DNA of 64,000 nt, taken from positions 1,476,001 through 1,540,000 of the forward strand of contig JADKHO010000001.1 of assembly GCA_016721765.1 (NCBI GenBank), in the 5' to 3' direction. The stretch's first letter is position 1. Every line of letters starts with the position of its first letter. Below the pieces are notes generated by a model, which worked only from the letters and a program-made list of their open reading frames with translations, searched no databases and was not told where the DNA came from. A program made the position numbers and the translations under genes. This DNA comes from Bacteroidota bacterium. Lineage in GTDB: Bacteria; Bacteroidota; Bacteroidia; UBA4408. Below are positions 1 to 9,048 of the stretch, one piece after another.

Positions 1-1
1 A

Positions 2-727
2 TATATTGATGAAGTACGCATTTGGGAGCGCGCATTAAGCGCATCCGAATTAGTTGCAAATTTGAACGATCAAATTAACCCCGCCGGCCAAAGTAGATTA
101 CGCGGATATTGGAGATTTAACGAAGGAAGTGGAAGCACCACAGCTGATTTAGGCAGCGGCAACAATTTGGGTACAATAACTGGAGGCGTGTGGGATAATG
201 CTGTTCCATTTAACACAGCTGTAGTATCTAGCGCAATTTCTGGACCTTCATCCGTTGCACCTGGAACAAGCACCAATTATGCAGTGAGCACGCATGTGGG
301 GAGTTCTTACAATTGGTTGGTAACCAATGGAGCTGTTTCTGCCGGGCAAAATACCAGTGGAGTTACTATCCTTTGGGGATCTTCAGGAGCGGGTAGCATT
401 ACGTTAATTGAGTCCAATGGAGCCTGTGCTGATACTGCCGTTTTAAATTTATGGGTAGGTACTGTTGGTATTTCCAATATTGATGCTAAAAAAAGTGTTT
501 CCATTTCACCCAATCCTGTGAAAGATAAAGCCATCATCACTTTTCCAATGGCAGATGCTACAACAGTTAAAATAATGGACATGCTTGGAAATGAAGTGGC
601 AGTGTTGAATTCCGAAAGCAAAGGAAGTATCGTCTTTAACCGAAGCGGAATTAAAAGCGGAATTTATTTTTATCAAATAAGCACCGATAGACATTCCATA
701 GCTACCGGTAAACTAGTAATAGAATAA
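2..727 (+). CDS. LamG-type secreted protein with T9SS sorting domain (5' partial)
   Basis: The reading frame is open from base 2, so the true start lies before the window. The first residues read YIDEVRIWERALSASEL, a typical end of a LamG/concanavalin-like jelly-roll domain, followed by GYWRFNEGSG. A PKD/Ig-like stretch comes next. The last ~75 residues are a type IX secretion C-terminal domain (SPNPVKDKAIITFP, then GIYFYQIS, ending in KLVIE). The protein is therefore probably exported by the T9SS and anchored at or released from the cell surface. Its substrate cannot be told from the visible part. The internal TTG at base 62 is not needed as a start. Confidence 0.85.
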   Translation, partial: YIDEVRIWERALSASELVANLNDQINPAGQSRLRGYWRFNEGSGSTTADLGSGNNLGTITGGVWDNAVPFNTAVVSSAISGPSSVAPGTSTNYAVSTHVGSSYNWLVTNGAVSAGQNTSGVTILWGSSGAGSITLIESNGACADTAVLNLWVGTVGISNIDAKKSVSISPNPVKDKAIITFPMADATTVKIMDMLGNEVAVLNSESKGSIVFNRSGIKSGIYFYQISTDRHSIATGKLVIE

Positions 728-769
728 AGCGCTAAATTTTTTCAAAAAGTTTTGTCCACCCATTACTAT

Positions 770-793
770 CCCCCGCCGGCGGGGGCAGGGGGT
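770..793. repeat. GC-rich perfect palindrome downstream of the T9SS gene
   Basis: CCCCCGCCGGCGGGGG at 770-785 is self-complementary and is followed by CAGGGGG. It stands out in an AT-rich intergenic region. It could stop transcription of the preceding gene or be a dispersed repeat. No T-run follows, so a classical terminator is not supported. Confidence 0.5.
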
Positions 794-902
794 GGTCAGC
801 AGGACTGCAGCTTTCATCAAAAAGCGGCTATCAGACTGACACATATCATTCTTTTAACTGCATTTTCTATCTTACTTTGCCTGCTCTGAAATAAATTACA
901 TC

Positions 903-1346
903 ATGGGATACATTCGAATTACCAAACGATTTTATTTTGAAATGGCACATGCCCTGTATGGGTATGACGGACCGTGCAAAAATGTGCATGGTCATTCGTA
1001 TCGTCTTCACGTAACAGTAAAGGGCAAGGTTATTTCAAATCCCAATCACCCTAAATTGGGAATGATTATGGACTTTAAAGACCTAAAAAATATCGTAAAG
1101 CCCATAGTGGATGAGCTCGACCATGCTACTGCGTTGAATGCAAATTCACCACATAAAGACCTTTCTCTTAATAATTTATTGTTTCAAAAATTGGTGTTAT
1201 TGCCTTATCAGCCTACTTGCGAAAATTTGTTGTTGGATATTGCACACCGCATCAAAGGCCAGTTGCCGGAGCACATCACATTGCATCACCTGCTCCTTCA
1301 AGAAACACCAAGTTCATACGCAGAGTGGTTTGCCGACGACAATTAA
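903..1346 (+). CDS. queD: 6-pyruvoyl-tetrahydropterin synthase / 6-carboxytetrahydropterin synthase family (QueD-like)
   Basis: 147 residues, the normal length for the PTPS/QueD family. The zinc ligands are visible as H16, H29 and H31 (FEMAH and VHGHSYRL), with the catalytic cysteine C25 in GPCKNVHGH. DFKDLK and LDHATALN are also family signatures, and the downstream glutamate lies in PTCENLL. The enzyme converts dihydroneopterin triphosphate to a tetrahydropterin; in bacteria this usually serves queuosine/7-deazaguanine synthesis. No other queuosine gene is nearby, so QueD versus a PTPS variant rests on the family only. The ATG at 903 fits the usual N-terminus. Confidence 0.85.
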   Translation: MGYIRITKRFYFEMAHALYGYDGPCKNVHGHSYRLHVTVKGKVISNPNHPKLGMIMDFKDLKNIVKPIVDELDHATALNANSPHKDLSLNNLLFQKLVLLPYQPTCENLLLDIAHRIKGQLPEHITLHHLLLQETPSSYAEWFADDN

Positions 1347-1396
1347 AAATTTGTATAAAGGAACCTATTATTGTTTTTACACAAAACACGCAATCG

Positions 1397-1540
1397 CTCG
1401 CTTCCAGCGAGTGTCAGCTATCCTCAGGCATCTTGCCAATTTACCCAACTCCAAAGCATCTTCCCAACTCAATCTCCATCGCTCGCTTCCAGCGAGTTCA
1501 CTCAGTCGCTCGCTTCCAGCGAGTGTTAGCTATTCAATGG
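1397..1540. repeat. REP-like double-hairpin repeats (three units)
   Basis: The 333-bp gap between queD and the hydrolase holds three exact copies of the hairpin CTCGCT-TCC-AGCGAG at 1397-1411, 1482-1496 and 1509-1523. The first and third continue with TGT(C/T)AGCTAT and a second small hairpin GGCA-TCT-TGCC. The whole unit is ~45 bp. A diverged unit lies at 4012-4061. The short open frames across this region are produced by the repeats and do not look like genes. Confidence 0.75.
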
Positions 1541-1679
1541 CATCTTGCCAAACCCTCAATTCTCTGATGCTACAAAAGTGTTAATCATCTAAAGATTCAG
1601 AATCGTACAAGAATCATTACACGCTGTTTTAGCAGAATTATTAACTTAGTCGGCTAAGCAAAAATTAACCTCAATTTTA

Positions 1680-2639
1680 ATGCAATTCATGAGAAATCGA
1701 ATACTTTATTTATTCATTGGCTTATTACTTTCCCACCAAGCTTTTAGTCAGGCTTTTAAACATCCCGAAGGAAAATTCTATAAAATAAATGGTTCCAATT
1801 TATGGGTTGAATTGTTGGGAAAAGGGGACCCGCTTTTTATTATCAGCGGTGGTCCGGGTGGCGCACATTCAGGGATGCATAATTTTGATCCCATGCAAGA
1901 TTCGGCAACATTGGTATATATCGATAATTTTGGCCGAGGTAAATCGGATACAGCTAAAGTGGTAAGTGAATACAGCTTAGCGCGCGATGTAAGCGATATC
2001 GAAGGCTTACGCATCGCTTTGCATTACGATAAAATTAATATTCTTGGTCATTCTTATGGAAGCATTGTGGCACAACAATATGCCGTGGATTTTCCGGATC
2101 GCCTCAAACATTTAATTATTGCTAATGGTTTTTTTAGTGGTGAAATGTGGCAAGAAAACGACAATAACAGCAACCATGAAATAAAGGAAAATTATCCCGA
2201 AGTGTGGGAACGTCTTATGAAAGTGAGAGCCAATGGCGCACATTCCAGTAGTAAAGAACATCAAAAAATATATAGCGAAGTGCCCTATGGTTTCTTATAC
2301 GCGTATAATCCCGAAAAATTTCGAACCAGTTTGGATCCCGATTACCCCAATCAGCTGAACACCAAATTATACTACCAAATGGTTGGCGATGATGGTGATT
2401 TTATTATTGGTGGGGATGTTGGAAATTTTGATGTACGTACAAAATTAAGAGACTTGAAAATGCCGGTCTTTGTGGCTGCCGGAAGATACGACAGAGTTTC
2501 GGTGCCAATTTTTGCAGTACAATACAAAAAATATTGCCCCCAAGCTAAATTTGTAATGTTCGAACATTCAGGGCATAATCCACAAGTGGAAGAGCCAGAT
2601 GCCTATTTTAAATTGTTGCGCGCTTTTTTGCGGAACTAA
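1680..2639 (+). CDS. Secreted alpha/beta hydrolase, proline-iminopeptidase-like
   Basis: 319 residues starting with a signal peptide that ends near AFSQA; the second Met (1689) is an equally good start. The alpha/beta-hydrolase core shows the oxyanion motif GGPGG (about residue 57), the nucleophile elbow GHSYGS (Ser about 125), the acid in GRYDRVS and the histidine in EHSGHNPQ near the C-terminus. The HGGPG-type motif plus this layout resembles the peptidase S33 / proline iminopeptidase group. The substrate is unknown. A cleaved signal peptide suggests action in the periplasm or outside the cell. Confidence 0.8.
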   Translation: MQFMRNRILYLFIGLLLSHQAFSQAFKHPEGKFYKINGSNLWVELLGKGDPLFIISGGPGGAHSGMHNFDPMQDSATLVYIDNFGRGKSDTAKVVSEYSLARDVSDIEGLRIALHYDKINILGHSYGSIVAQQYAVDFPDRLKHLIIANGFFSGEMWQENDNNSNHEIKENYPEVWERLMKVRANGAHSSSKEHQKIYSEVPYGFLYAYNPEKFRTSLDPDYPNQLNTKLYYQMVGDDGDFIIGGDVGNFDVRTKLRDLKMPVFVAAGRYDRVSVPIFAVQYKKYCPQAKFVMFEHSGHNPQVEEPDAYFKLLRAFLRN

Positions 2640-2680
2640 ATGGTGAAATCATTCTAGGGTTCCAATCTTATTTCTTTTGT

Positions 2681-2688
2681 TAATTTTG
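2681..2688 (+). promoter_or_regulatory. Bacteroidota-type -7 box (TAATTTTG)
   Basis: TAATTTTG matches the TAnnTTTG -7 consensus and lies 21 bp before the ATG of the CNNM-type gene. No clear -33 TTTG is present. Confidence 0.45.
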
Positions 2689-2709
2689 GAAGCGTTTTAA
2701 GCATTTTCT

Positions 2710-3969
2710 ATGTCCTCTGAGTGGATAATTATTCTCATTTCTCTTTTATGTTGCGCCTTTTTTTCAGGAATGGAAATAGCCTTCCTCACGTCCAATAAAT
2801 TACGTATAGAATTAGAGAATAAACAAAACTATTTGCCGGCTCGCGCACTTTCCTTTTTTTTAAAAAAGCCTGCTCAATTTATTGCAACCTGCCTGGTAGG
2901 AAATAATATTTCGCTGGTGATTTATGGATTATACATGGCCATGATTCTAGAACCGGTAATACATCCCTATTTAACTTCTCATGCTGGTTTGCTTATTGTG
3001 CAAACTATTATTTCTACTGCTATCGTGCTGCTCACAGCAGAGTTTCTGCCCAAAGCCTTATTTCGTATTAATCCTAACCGTACCTTAAATTTATTTGCCA
3101 TCCCATTTCTGGTGATTTATTGGATACTTTATCCGGTTGTGCTGCTTTCGATTGGTTTATCGGAATTTTTGTTGAAGAAGTTATTTAAAGTCAAGCTAGA
3201 CAATGATACCTTTGTTTTTGGTCGCGTCGACTTAGATAATTATGTGCGTCAGGTTACCTCCAGCAATGAAGAAAACGAGGAGCTGGATCATGAAATACAA
3301 ATTTTTCAGAATGCACTCGATTTTTCGGCGGTAAAAGTGCGCGAATGCATGGTTCCGCGTACCGAAATTGTGGCACTTGATGTCAACGAATCGATTGAAA
3401 CCTTGCGTCAAAAATTTGTGGAAACGCACCTCTCCAAAATTTTAATCTACGATACAAGCATCGACCATTTAATTGGTTATGTGCATTCGTATGAATTATT
3501 TAAGAAACCGGAAAGTATCCGCGCTGTTTTGCTTCCTGTAATCATTGCCCCCGAATCCATGACAGCCAATGTAATTTTATCACAGCTCATAAAACAGCGC
3601 AAAAGCATGGCAGTAGTGGTCGATGAATTTGGTGGGACTTCAGGAATGCTTACCATTGAAGATATCATGGAAGAAATTTTTGGGGAGATTGAAGACGAGC
3701 ACGACAAAGAAGAATCCGTCGAAAAAGTAATCAGCGAATCAGAGTACATATTTTCGGCACGCCTCGAAATCGATTACCTCAACAAAGAATACAAGTTGCA
3801 TTTGCCCGAAAGTGAAGATTATGAAACCCTTGGCGGACTAATTCTTAACCAGCACGAAAGCATCCCCGAACTAAACGAAGAAATAAGCATGGAAGGCTTT
3901 AATTTCGTAATCCTTGCCGTAAATGGCCGTATGGTCGAGCAAGTCAAATTAAAGGTTATAGATGATTAG
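2710..3969 (+). CDS. CNNM/CorC (hemolysin-C-like) transmembrane protein
   Basis: 419 residues with the standard order of this family. An N-terminal DUF21/CNNM region has about four membrane segments (residues 1-150, beginning WIIILISLLCCAFFSGMEIAFL). A pair of CBS motifs follows (about 200-320; VRECMVPRTEIVAL and VVVDEFGGTSGMLTIEDIMEEIFGEI). A CorC/HlyC transporter-associated domain ends the protein (about 340-419; SARLEIDYLN, LGGLIL). Family members are linked to magnesium or other divalent-cation export. Some Bacteroidota relatives with the same layout are named GldE (gliding). I cannot decide between these from sequence alone. The gene stands alone, with its own -7 box upstream. Confidence 0.8.
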   Translation: MSSEWIIILISLLCCAFFSGMEIAFLTSNKLRIELENKQNYLPARALSFFLKKPAQFIATCLVGNNISLVIYGLYMAMILEPVIHPYLTSHAGLLIVQTIISTAIVLLTAEFLPKALFRINPNRTLNLFAIPFLVIYWILYPVVLLSIGLSEFLLKKLFKVKLDNDTFVFGRVDLDNYVRQVTSSNEENEELDHEIQIFQNALDFSAVKVRECMVPRTEIVALDVNESIETLRQKFVETHLSKILIYDTSIDHLIGYVHSYELFKKPESIRAVLLPVIIAPESMTANVILSQLIKQRKSMAVVVDEFGGTSGMLTIEDIMEEIFGEIEDEHDKEESVEKVISESEYIFSARLEIDYLNKEYKLHLPESEDYETLGGLILNQHESIPELNEEISMEGFNFVILAVNGRMVEQVKLKVIDD

Positions 3970-4011
3970 TTCCATTAATGCTTAAACTTCGCTTGCTTCC
4001 ACAAAAACTGT

Positions 4012-4061
4012 CACTCGCTTCCAGCGCGTGTCAGCTATCCCTTGGCATCTTGCCAATCTAC
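4012..4061. repeat. Diverged REP-like double-hairpin unit
   Basis: CACTCGCTTCCAGCGCGTGTCAGC continues into TATCCCTTGGCATCTTGCC and matches the units at 1397-1540, with one change that weakens the first stem (GCGCG for GCGAG). The second hairpin GGCA-TCT-TGCC is intact. Confidence 0.65.
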
Positions 4062-4204
4062 CGCAAACCACCATTGCCCATCAGCGTTAATAGTTGTTAA
4101 TTCTATAACAACCACCCCTGCATCTTTCACATTATCCTAATTTTGCTCGAAATCAAAAAGTTTTAGAATTAGCAATAATTCTGCTTACTTTGTGTTAATC
4201 TGAA

Positions 4205-5038
4205 ATGAAAAGAATAGCCGCAAGTTTTTTATTGCTTTTTACCTGTTTTCACGCGTTTGCACAGCCAAAGGATGTAAAGACGAAAGAATTAGGTATTATG
4301 CTTGGCGCATCGGGCTATGCGGGCGAGTTAAATCCCTATAATCAATTTAGTAAATTAATGCGCCCTGCCGGGGGATTGGTTTTTCGTAAAGCACTGAACC
4401 GCAGGTATGCTTTTAAAAGTTCATTGCTCTACGGAAGCATTAAGGGCGACGATGCACAAGCCAACAATGCCTTTCAAAAAAATCGTAACTTAAATTTTAA
4501 ATCCATTTTGCTGGAAGTGTCCGGACAATTTGAGTTCAATTTTTTGCCTTATGAACTCGGAAACCCCGAACTACCTTGGACTCCCTATATTTTTTGTGGA
4601 CTTTCCGGTTTTTACTTTAATCCCAAAGGCAATCAAGACGGCACTTGGCGTGAATTGAGACCATTATCAACAGAAGGTCAAGGAGTTATACCGGGTAAAC
4701 GGAATTATATGCGTACCCAGCTTTCCTTTCCTTTTGGATTGGGTTTAAAAGCTAACCTGGGCGATAATTTTGCATTTTCGATGGAAGTAGGCTTGCGCCG
4801 CACCTTTACGGATTATTTGGATGATGTAGGCGGCACTTATCCTGATCAAACTGCCTTAGGAATCGCAAAAGGGCCAATTGCTGTGCTGTATTCGGATCCC
4901 GGCTTAAATCAAGACATCAATAATAATTTCCGGCAACGTGGGAATTCTCAGAACAAAGATTGGTACTCTTTTTCAGGAATTATGATCACCTATTACCTGC
5001 GAAAAAAGCCACCTGAATGTCCTGCTTATCTTTATTGA
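4205..5038 (+). CDS. porG: DUF6089 outer-membrane beta-barrel protein (PorG-like T9SS component)
   Basis: 277 residues with a signal peptide ending at FAQP. The body has alternating beta-strand character (ELGIMLGASGYAGELN, PAGGLVFRKALNRRYAFKSSLLYGSIKGDD, TPYIFCGLSGFYFNPKG, FGLGLKANLGDNFAFSMEVGLRRTFTDYLDDVGGTY) and ends in a strand with aromatic residues. This is the DUF6089/PorG type, an outer-membrane protein of the type IX secretion machinery. The position directly before uppS and bamA is the conserved arrangement in Bacteroidota. The T9SS cargo genes in this window agree with a functional system. The symbol is by family resemblance and is less certain than the fold. Confidence 0.75.
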   Translation: MKRIAASFLLLFTCFHAFAQPKDVKTKELGIMLGASGYAGELNPYNQFSKLMRPAGGLVFRKALNRRYAFKSSLLYGSIKGDDAQANNAFQKNRNLNFKSILLEVSGQFEFNFLPYELGNPELPWTPYIFCGLSGFYFNPKGNQDGTWRELRPLSTEGQGVIPGKRNYMRTQLSFPFGLGLKANLGDNFAFSMEVGLRRTFTDYLDDVGGTYPDQTALGIAKGPIAVLYSDPGLNQDINNNFRQRGNSQNKDWYSFSGIMITYYLRKKPPECPAYLY

Positions 5039-5046
5039 TATTATTG

Positions 5047-5054
5047 TAACTTCG
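5047..5054 (+). promoter_or_regulatory. -7 box variant TAACTTCG before uppS
   Basis: TAACTTCG followed by CGCACTTTTAAAA lies 42 bp before uppS. An almost identical context (TATTTTCG, CACACTTTTAAAA) precedes the first ompH at 8392, which suggests two promoters of the same type inside the envelope cluster. Confidence 0.4.
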
Positions 5055-5095
5055 CGCACTTTTAAAACGTCACACTACGTGTGAATTGAGTAAAA

Positions 5096-5842
5096 ATGAA
5101 TAACCTGGATAAATTAGTAAAAGATAAACTGCCGCAACACATTGCCGTAATTATGGATGGCAATGGCCGATGGGCTAAAAAGCAGGGAGAAGAGCGGGTT
5201 TTTGGACATCAAAATGGTGTGGTTGCAGTAAAAGATACGGTGGAAGGAGCAGCTGAAATTGGGATTAAGTTTTTAACACTTTATGCTTTCAGTACCGAAA
5301 ACTGGAACCGTCCTCAAAATGAAGTGGATGCATTGATGTCGCTTTTAATTAGCACCATCAGCAAGGAAACAGCTACGCTAACCAAAAACAACATCCGCCT
5401 ACAGGCAATTGGTGATTTAAAAAGCTTACCCGGCGATTGCTATAACGAACTAATGGAAGCTATTGAAGTTACTTCCAAAAACACCCGTATGACTCTAGTA
5501 TTGGCGTTAAGTTATAGCTCAAAGTGGGAAATAACCAATGCCCTCAAACAAATTGCAAGTAAAATCGAAAAGCATGAACTAAGCGCTACTGATGTAAATG
5601 AAAGCCTTATTGAATCGATGCTTTGCACCCTAAATATTCCTGACCCCGAATTATTAATCCGCACCAGCGGCGAGCATCGGATTAGTAATTTTTTGCTTTG
5701 GCAGATTGCTTATGCTGAGTTTTATTTTACCGATAAGCTATGGCCCGATTTCCGCAAGCAAGACCTGGTTGATGCAATTCTTGATTACCAAAACCGCGAA
5801 CGCAGATTTGGCAAAACCAGTGAACAAATTTCTATACAGTAA
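5096..5842 (+). CDS. uppS: Isoprenyl transferase (undecaprenyl diphosphate synthase)
   Basis: 248 residues, the normal length for cis-prenyltransferases. The catalytic aspartate D21 lies in IMDGNGRWAKK. Further family motifs are GHQNGV, TLYAFSTENWNRP and the C-terminal pyrophosphate/Mg region RTSGEHRISNFLLWQIAYAEFYF. It condenses isopentenyl diphosphate onto farnesyl diphosphate to make the C55 lipid carrier for peptidoglycan and glycan export, in the cytoplasm at the membrane. It lies 57 bp after the PorG-like gene and 8 bp before bamA, so it is probably co-transcribed with bamA. Confidence 0.95.
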   Translation: MNNLDKLVKDKLPQHIAVIMDGNGRWAKKQGEERVFGHQNGVVAVKDTVEGAAEIGIKFLTLYAFSTENWNRPQNEVDALMSLLISTISKETATLTKNNIRLQAIGDLKSLPGDCYNELMEAIEVTSKNTRMTLVLALSYSSKWEITNALKQIASKIEKHELSATDVNESLIESMLCTLNIPDPELLIRTSGEHRISNFLLWQIAYAEFYFTDKLWPDFRKQDLVDAILDYQNRERRFGKTSEQISIQ

Positions 5843-5850
5843 GCAATTCT

Positions 5851-8376
5851 ATGTTTCATAAATTCCTCCTTTTTACTTTTTTAACCCTGTTTTCATTTGT
5901 AGCAAACGCCCAACAAAGTATAGGAAATACAGACGATGTGTTTAATCCAAGCCTTTCGCGCAGTTACGAATTAGGTGGAGTAACTGTAAATGGCACACAG
6001 TTTCTCGATAACAATGTCCTAATCAACCTTTCGGGACTGGTAATTGGTGATAAAATTGAAGTGCCGGGCGAAAAAATTACCAAAGCCATCAAAAATTTAT
6101 GGGATCAAAACCTGTTTTCAGATATTTCTGTCTCTATCGATAAAATTCAAAATGGAACCGTATTTCTTACGATTGATGTAACGGAACTTCCACGATTGGC
6201 TAGGTTTTCATTTAGCGGATTAAAAAAATCGGATGCGGACGATATCCGCGAAAAAATTAAATTAATTAAAGGAAAAATTGTAAACGAAAACCTTATCGTT
6301 ACCACCCGTAACAAAGTGAAGGAATATTTTATCGATAAAGGGTTCTTGAATACTACCGTTACTGTTGAACAAAAAAATGATACCACACAAGCCAACAGTG
6401 TTATACTCTACATCAATGTTCGCAAAGGAAAAAAGGTAAAAATTCACGACATTATTTTTGAAGGAAATACTTCCATCATTTCCCGAAAATTGCGCAAAGC
6501 CATGAAGGATACAAAGCGCAAAAAATGGTATACATTTTACAATACTTCAAAATACATTGCCGAAACGTATGAAAAGGACAAAGCGCACGTGATTGATAAG
6601 TACAACAGTGAAGGATTTAGAGATGCAAAAATTATTGAAGATACTGTTTACAAGCATTCCAAAAATCGACTCGATATCAAAATCAAAATAGAGGAAGGGA
6701 AAAAATACTATTTCCGCAATATTACATGGATTGGAAATTCAAAGCATACCACTAAGGAATTAAGTTCTATCCTGGGCATTAAACGTGGCGATGTGTTTGA
6801 TCAATCACTGCTCGATCAGCGTTTACAAATGAATCAGGAAGGGAGAGATGTTTCCTCCTTGTATATGGATGATGGTTATTTATTCTTCTCTGTTACCCCA
6901 ATTGAAATATTAGTAGAAAATGATTCCATCGATTTCGAGATGCGCATTTATGAAGGGAAGCAGGCCACTATCAACAAAGTAACAGTTATCGGAAATACCA
7001 AAACAAACGACCGCGTAATTATGCGTGAAATTCGCACCAAACCGGGACAATTATTTAGTCGTGCCGATATTATCCGTTCACAACGGGAGTTGGCGCAATT
7101 GAGCTATTTTGATGCTGAAAAATTGGGTGTTAACCCTAAGCCCAATCCGGTAGATGGGACTGTTGATATAGAGTATGTAGTTGAAGAAAAGCCAAGCGAT
7201 CAAATTGAGCTTTCGGGAGGTTGGGGAAATAAAACGGTTGTAGGAACGCTCGGTGTTTCTTTCAATAACTTTTCGACCCGCAATTTTTTAAAGAAAAATA
7301 CTTGGCGACCTTTGCCTGCCGGCGATGGTCAAACCCTTAGTATTCGTGCGCAATCAAATGGATTGCAGTACCAAAGCTACAACCTCTCTTTTGTGGAGCC
7401 TTGGTTAGGAGGTAAAAAGCCAAACTCATTCAGTGTTTCTGCCTATTATTCTGTTTTGTCGAACGCACTTAAGCGCAGCGATCCGGAACGCAGGTCGCTC
7501 AATATTTACAACCTCAGCATGGGTTTAGGAAAGCGTTTGCAAGTACCGGATGATTATTTTACTTTTTATAACGAAATCAATTATCAATACTATGTGTTAA
7601 ACAATTATAACATTGGTGTTTTTTCGGTGGCAAACGGGTTCTTTAATAATTTAAGTTATAGAGCAAATTTATCACGTAATTCAATTGATGCGCCTATTTA
7701 TCCCCGCAAAGGCTCACAACTTACCGCTTCCTTACAAATTACACCTCCTTATTCCTTGATGCGAAAAAAAGATAAGGATGGAAACGAAATTGATTATGCT
7801 ACTGCCAGTGAGCAAGAGCGTTATCGTTTTATCGAGTACCATAAATGGAAATTTACAGCATCTTGGTTTACCCCTTTGGATAAGGATCAAAAATTGGTGC
7901 TTAACACCAAAGCAGGATTCGGTTTCTTAGGCATGTTTAACAGTAAAATCGGTACTTCTCCTTTTGAGCGTTTTTATTTAGGAGGTAGCGGATTAAGTGG
8001 ATTTTCGCAATTCGATGGTCGAGAAATCATTGCTTTGCGCGGATACGATGACGGGGCAGTTTCGCCTTCCACCGGAGCCAGTGCAATTGCCAAGTATACT
8101 ATGGAATTAAGGTATCCCGTTTCACTAAACCCGAGTGCCACTATTTATGGTCTGGTATTTGCCGAAGCCGGAAATTCCTGGGGGAGCATTAAACAGTTTA
8201 AACCCTTTGAAGTCAAACGTCAGGCAGGAGCTGGGGTTCGTATCTTTTTGCCGATGTTTGGATTGCTTGGATTAGATTATGGCTGGGGCTTCGATGATAT
8301 TCCCGGTCGCAGCGATACAGGCGGTGGAAAAGGGCGATTTAACTTCACCATTGGTGCGAACCTGGGAGACTTATAA
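5851..8376 (+). CDS. bamA: Outer-membrane protein assembly factor BamA
   Basis: 841 residues with a signal peptide ending at ANAQQ. Several POTRA repeats occupy the first ~440 residues (for example YELGGVTVNGTQFLDNNVL, TINKVTVIGNTKTNDRVIMREIRTKPGQLF). The Omp85 barrel follows, starting near IELSGGWGN. The conserved lid-loop motif is present as LRGYDDG, and the last strands end with FNFTIGANLGDL. BamA folds and inserts beta-barrel proteins in the outer membrane. It lies just 8 bp after uppS and 46 bp before the first Skp-like gene, the usual Bacteroidota cluster. Confidence 0.95.
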   Translation: MFHKFLLFTFLTLFSFVANAQQSIGNTDDVFNPSLSRSYELGGVTVNGTQFLDNNVLINLSGLVIGDKIEVPGEKITKAIKNLWDQNLFSDISVSIDKIQNGTVFLTIDVTELPRLARFSFSGLKKSDADDIREKIKLIKGKIVNENLIVTTRNKVKEYFIDKGFLNTTVTVEQKNDTTQANSVILYINVRKGKKVKIHDIIFEGNTSIISRKLRKAMKDTKRKKWYTFYNTSKYIAETYEKDKAHVIDKYNSEGFRDAKIIEDTVYKHSKNRLDIKIKIEEGKKYYFRNITWIGNSKHTTKELSSILGIKRGDVFDQSLLDQRLQMNQEGRDVSSLYMDDGYLFFSVTPIEILVENDSIDFEMRIYEGKQATINKVTVIGNTKTNDRVIMREIRTKPGQLFSRADIIRSQRELAQLSYFDAEKLGVNPKPNPVDGTVDIEYVVEEKPSDQIELSGGWGNKTVVGTLGVSFNNFSTRNFLKKNTWRPLPAGDGQTLSIRAQSNGLQYQSYNLSFVEPWLGGKKPNSFSVSAYYSVLSNALKRSDPERRSLNIYNLSMGLGKRLQVPDDYFTFYNEINYQYYVLNNYNIGVFSVANGFFNNLSYRANLSRNSIDAPIYPRKGSQLTASLQITPPYSLMRKKDKDGNEIDYATASEQERYRFIEYHKWKFTASWFTPLDKDQKLVLNTKAGFGFLGMFNSKIGTSPFERFYLGGSGLSGFSQFDGREIIALRGYDDGAVSPSTGASAIAKYTMELRYPVSLNPSATIYGLVFAEAGNSWGSIKQFKPFEVKRQAGAGVRIFLPMFGLLGLDYGWGFDDIPGRSDTGGGKGRFNFTIGANLGDL

Positions 8377-8391
8377 TATCAGTTAATTTAG

Positions 8392-8399
8392 TATTTTCG
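8392..8399 (+). promoter_or_regulatory. -7 box variant TATTTTCG before ompH
   Basis: TATTTTCG lies 23 bp before the first ompH start, in the same sequence context as the uppS box at 5047. It may allow separate expression of the chaperones. Confidence 0.4.
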
Positions 8400-8422
8400 C
8401 ACACTTTTAAAATTTTAAACAA

Positions 8423-9019
8423 ATGAAAAAAGTAATTCTAGCAGTAGGCCTTTTATTGGCAACTGCGCAATTTAGCAAAGCACAGAAATACGCGTACATC
8501 GACAGTGATTATATTTTGGCCAATACGCCCGAATATAAATCCGCACAAACTCAAATAGACAATTTATCCATACAATGGCAAAAAGAAGTAGAAGCCAAGT
8601 ATGCCGAAATTGACAAGCTTTACAAAGCATTTCAGGCAGAAGAAGTATTGCTTACAGATGAAATGAAAAAGAAGCGTGAAAACGAAATTGTAGCCAAAGA
8701 AAAGGAAGCAAAGGATTTGCAAAAACAGCATTTTGGAGTGGATGGCGATTTGTTTAAAAAGCGCCAAGAATTGGTTAAACCCATCCAAGATAAAATATAC
8801 AACGCCGTAAAAGCAATTGCCGAAAAGGGAACTTATGCAGTTATTTTCGACAAATCGAGCGATTTAAGCATGTTGTATGCAAATCCTAAATACGATAAAA
8901 GCGATGATGTATTGGATGCAATGGGTTTGAAAAAGGGATATAAAGCAGCTGATGCAGCTAAAAAGCCGGTAAAAGCACCCGCTCCTAAACCCTCTACCCC
9001 GGCAACCGATAAAAAGTAA
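8423..9019 (+). CDS. ompH: OmpH/Skp-family periplasmic chaperone, copy 1
   Basis: 198 residues with a signal peptide ending at SKAQK. The opening motif YAYIDSDYILANTPEY is typical of OmpH. A long charged coiled coil follows (about residues 40-120, rich in K, E and A), then a short beta region (VIFDKSSDLSMLYANPKYDKSDDVLDAMG). The tail is rich in Lys, Pro and Ala. Skp-like trimers hold unfolded outer-membrane proteins in the periplasm for BamA. It is directly downstream of bamA and followed by a paralogue after 29 bp. Confidence 0.9.
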   Translation: MKKVILAVGLLLATAQFSKAQKYAYIDSDYILANTPEYKSAQTQIDNLSIQWQKEVEAKYAEIDKLYKAFQAEEVLLTDEMKKKRENEIVAKEKEAKDLQKQHFGVDGDLFKKRQELVKPIQDKIYNAVKAIAEKGTYAVIFDKSSDLSMLYANPKYDKSDDVLDAMGLKKGYKAADAAKKPVKAPAPKPSTPATDKK

Positions 9020-9048
9020 GTAAACCATTAACTAAACCTAACAAAAGA

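Noticed and set aside
1397..1540. Possible CRISPR array
   Set aside because: The repeat is too short, the spacing is irregular (85 and 27 bp), and no cas genes are present; the double hairpin fits a REP-like unit.
1138..1584. Two overlapping plus-strand open frames across the end of queD and the REP-like region
   Set aside because: They are in the wrong frame for queD, consist largely of translated hairpin repeats, and have no protein-like signature.
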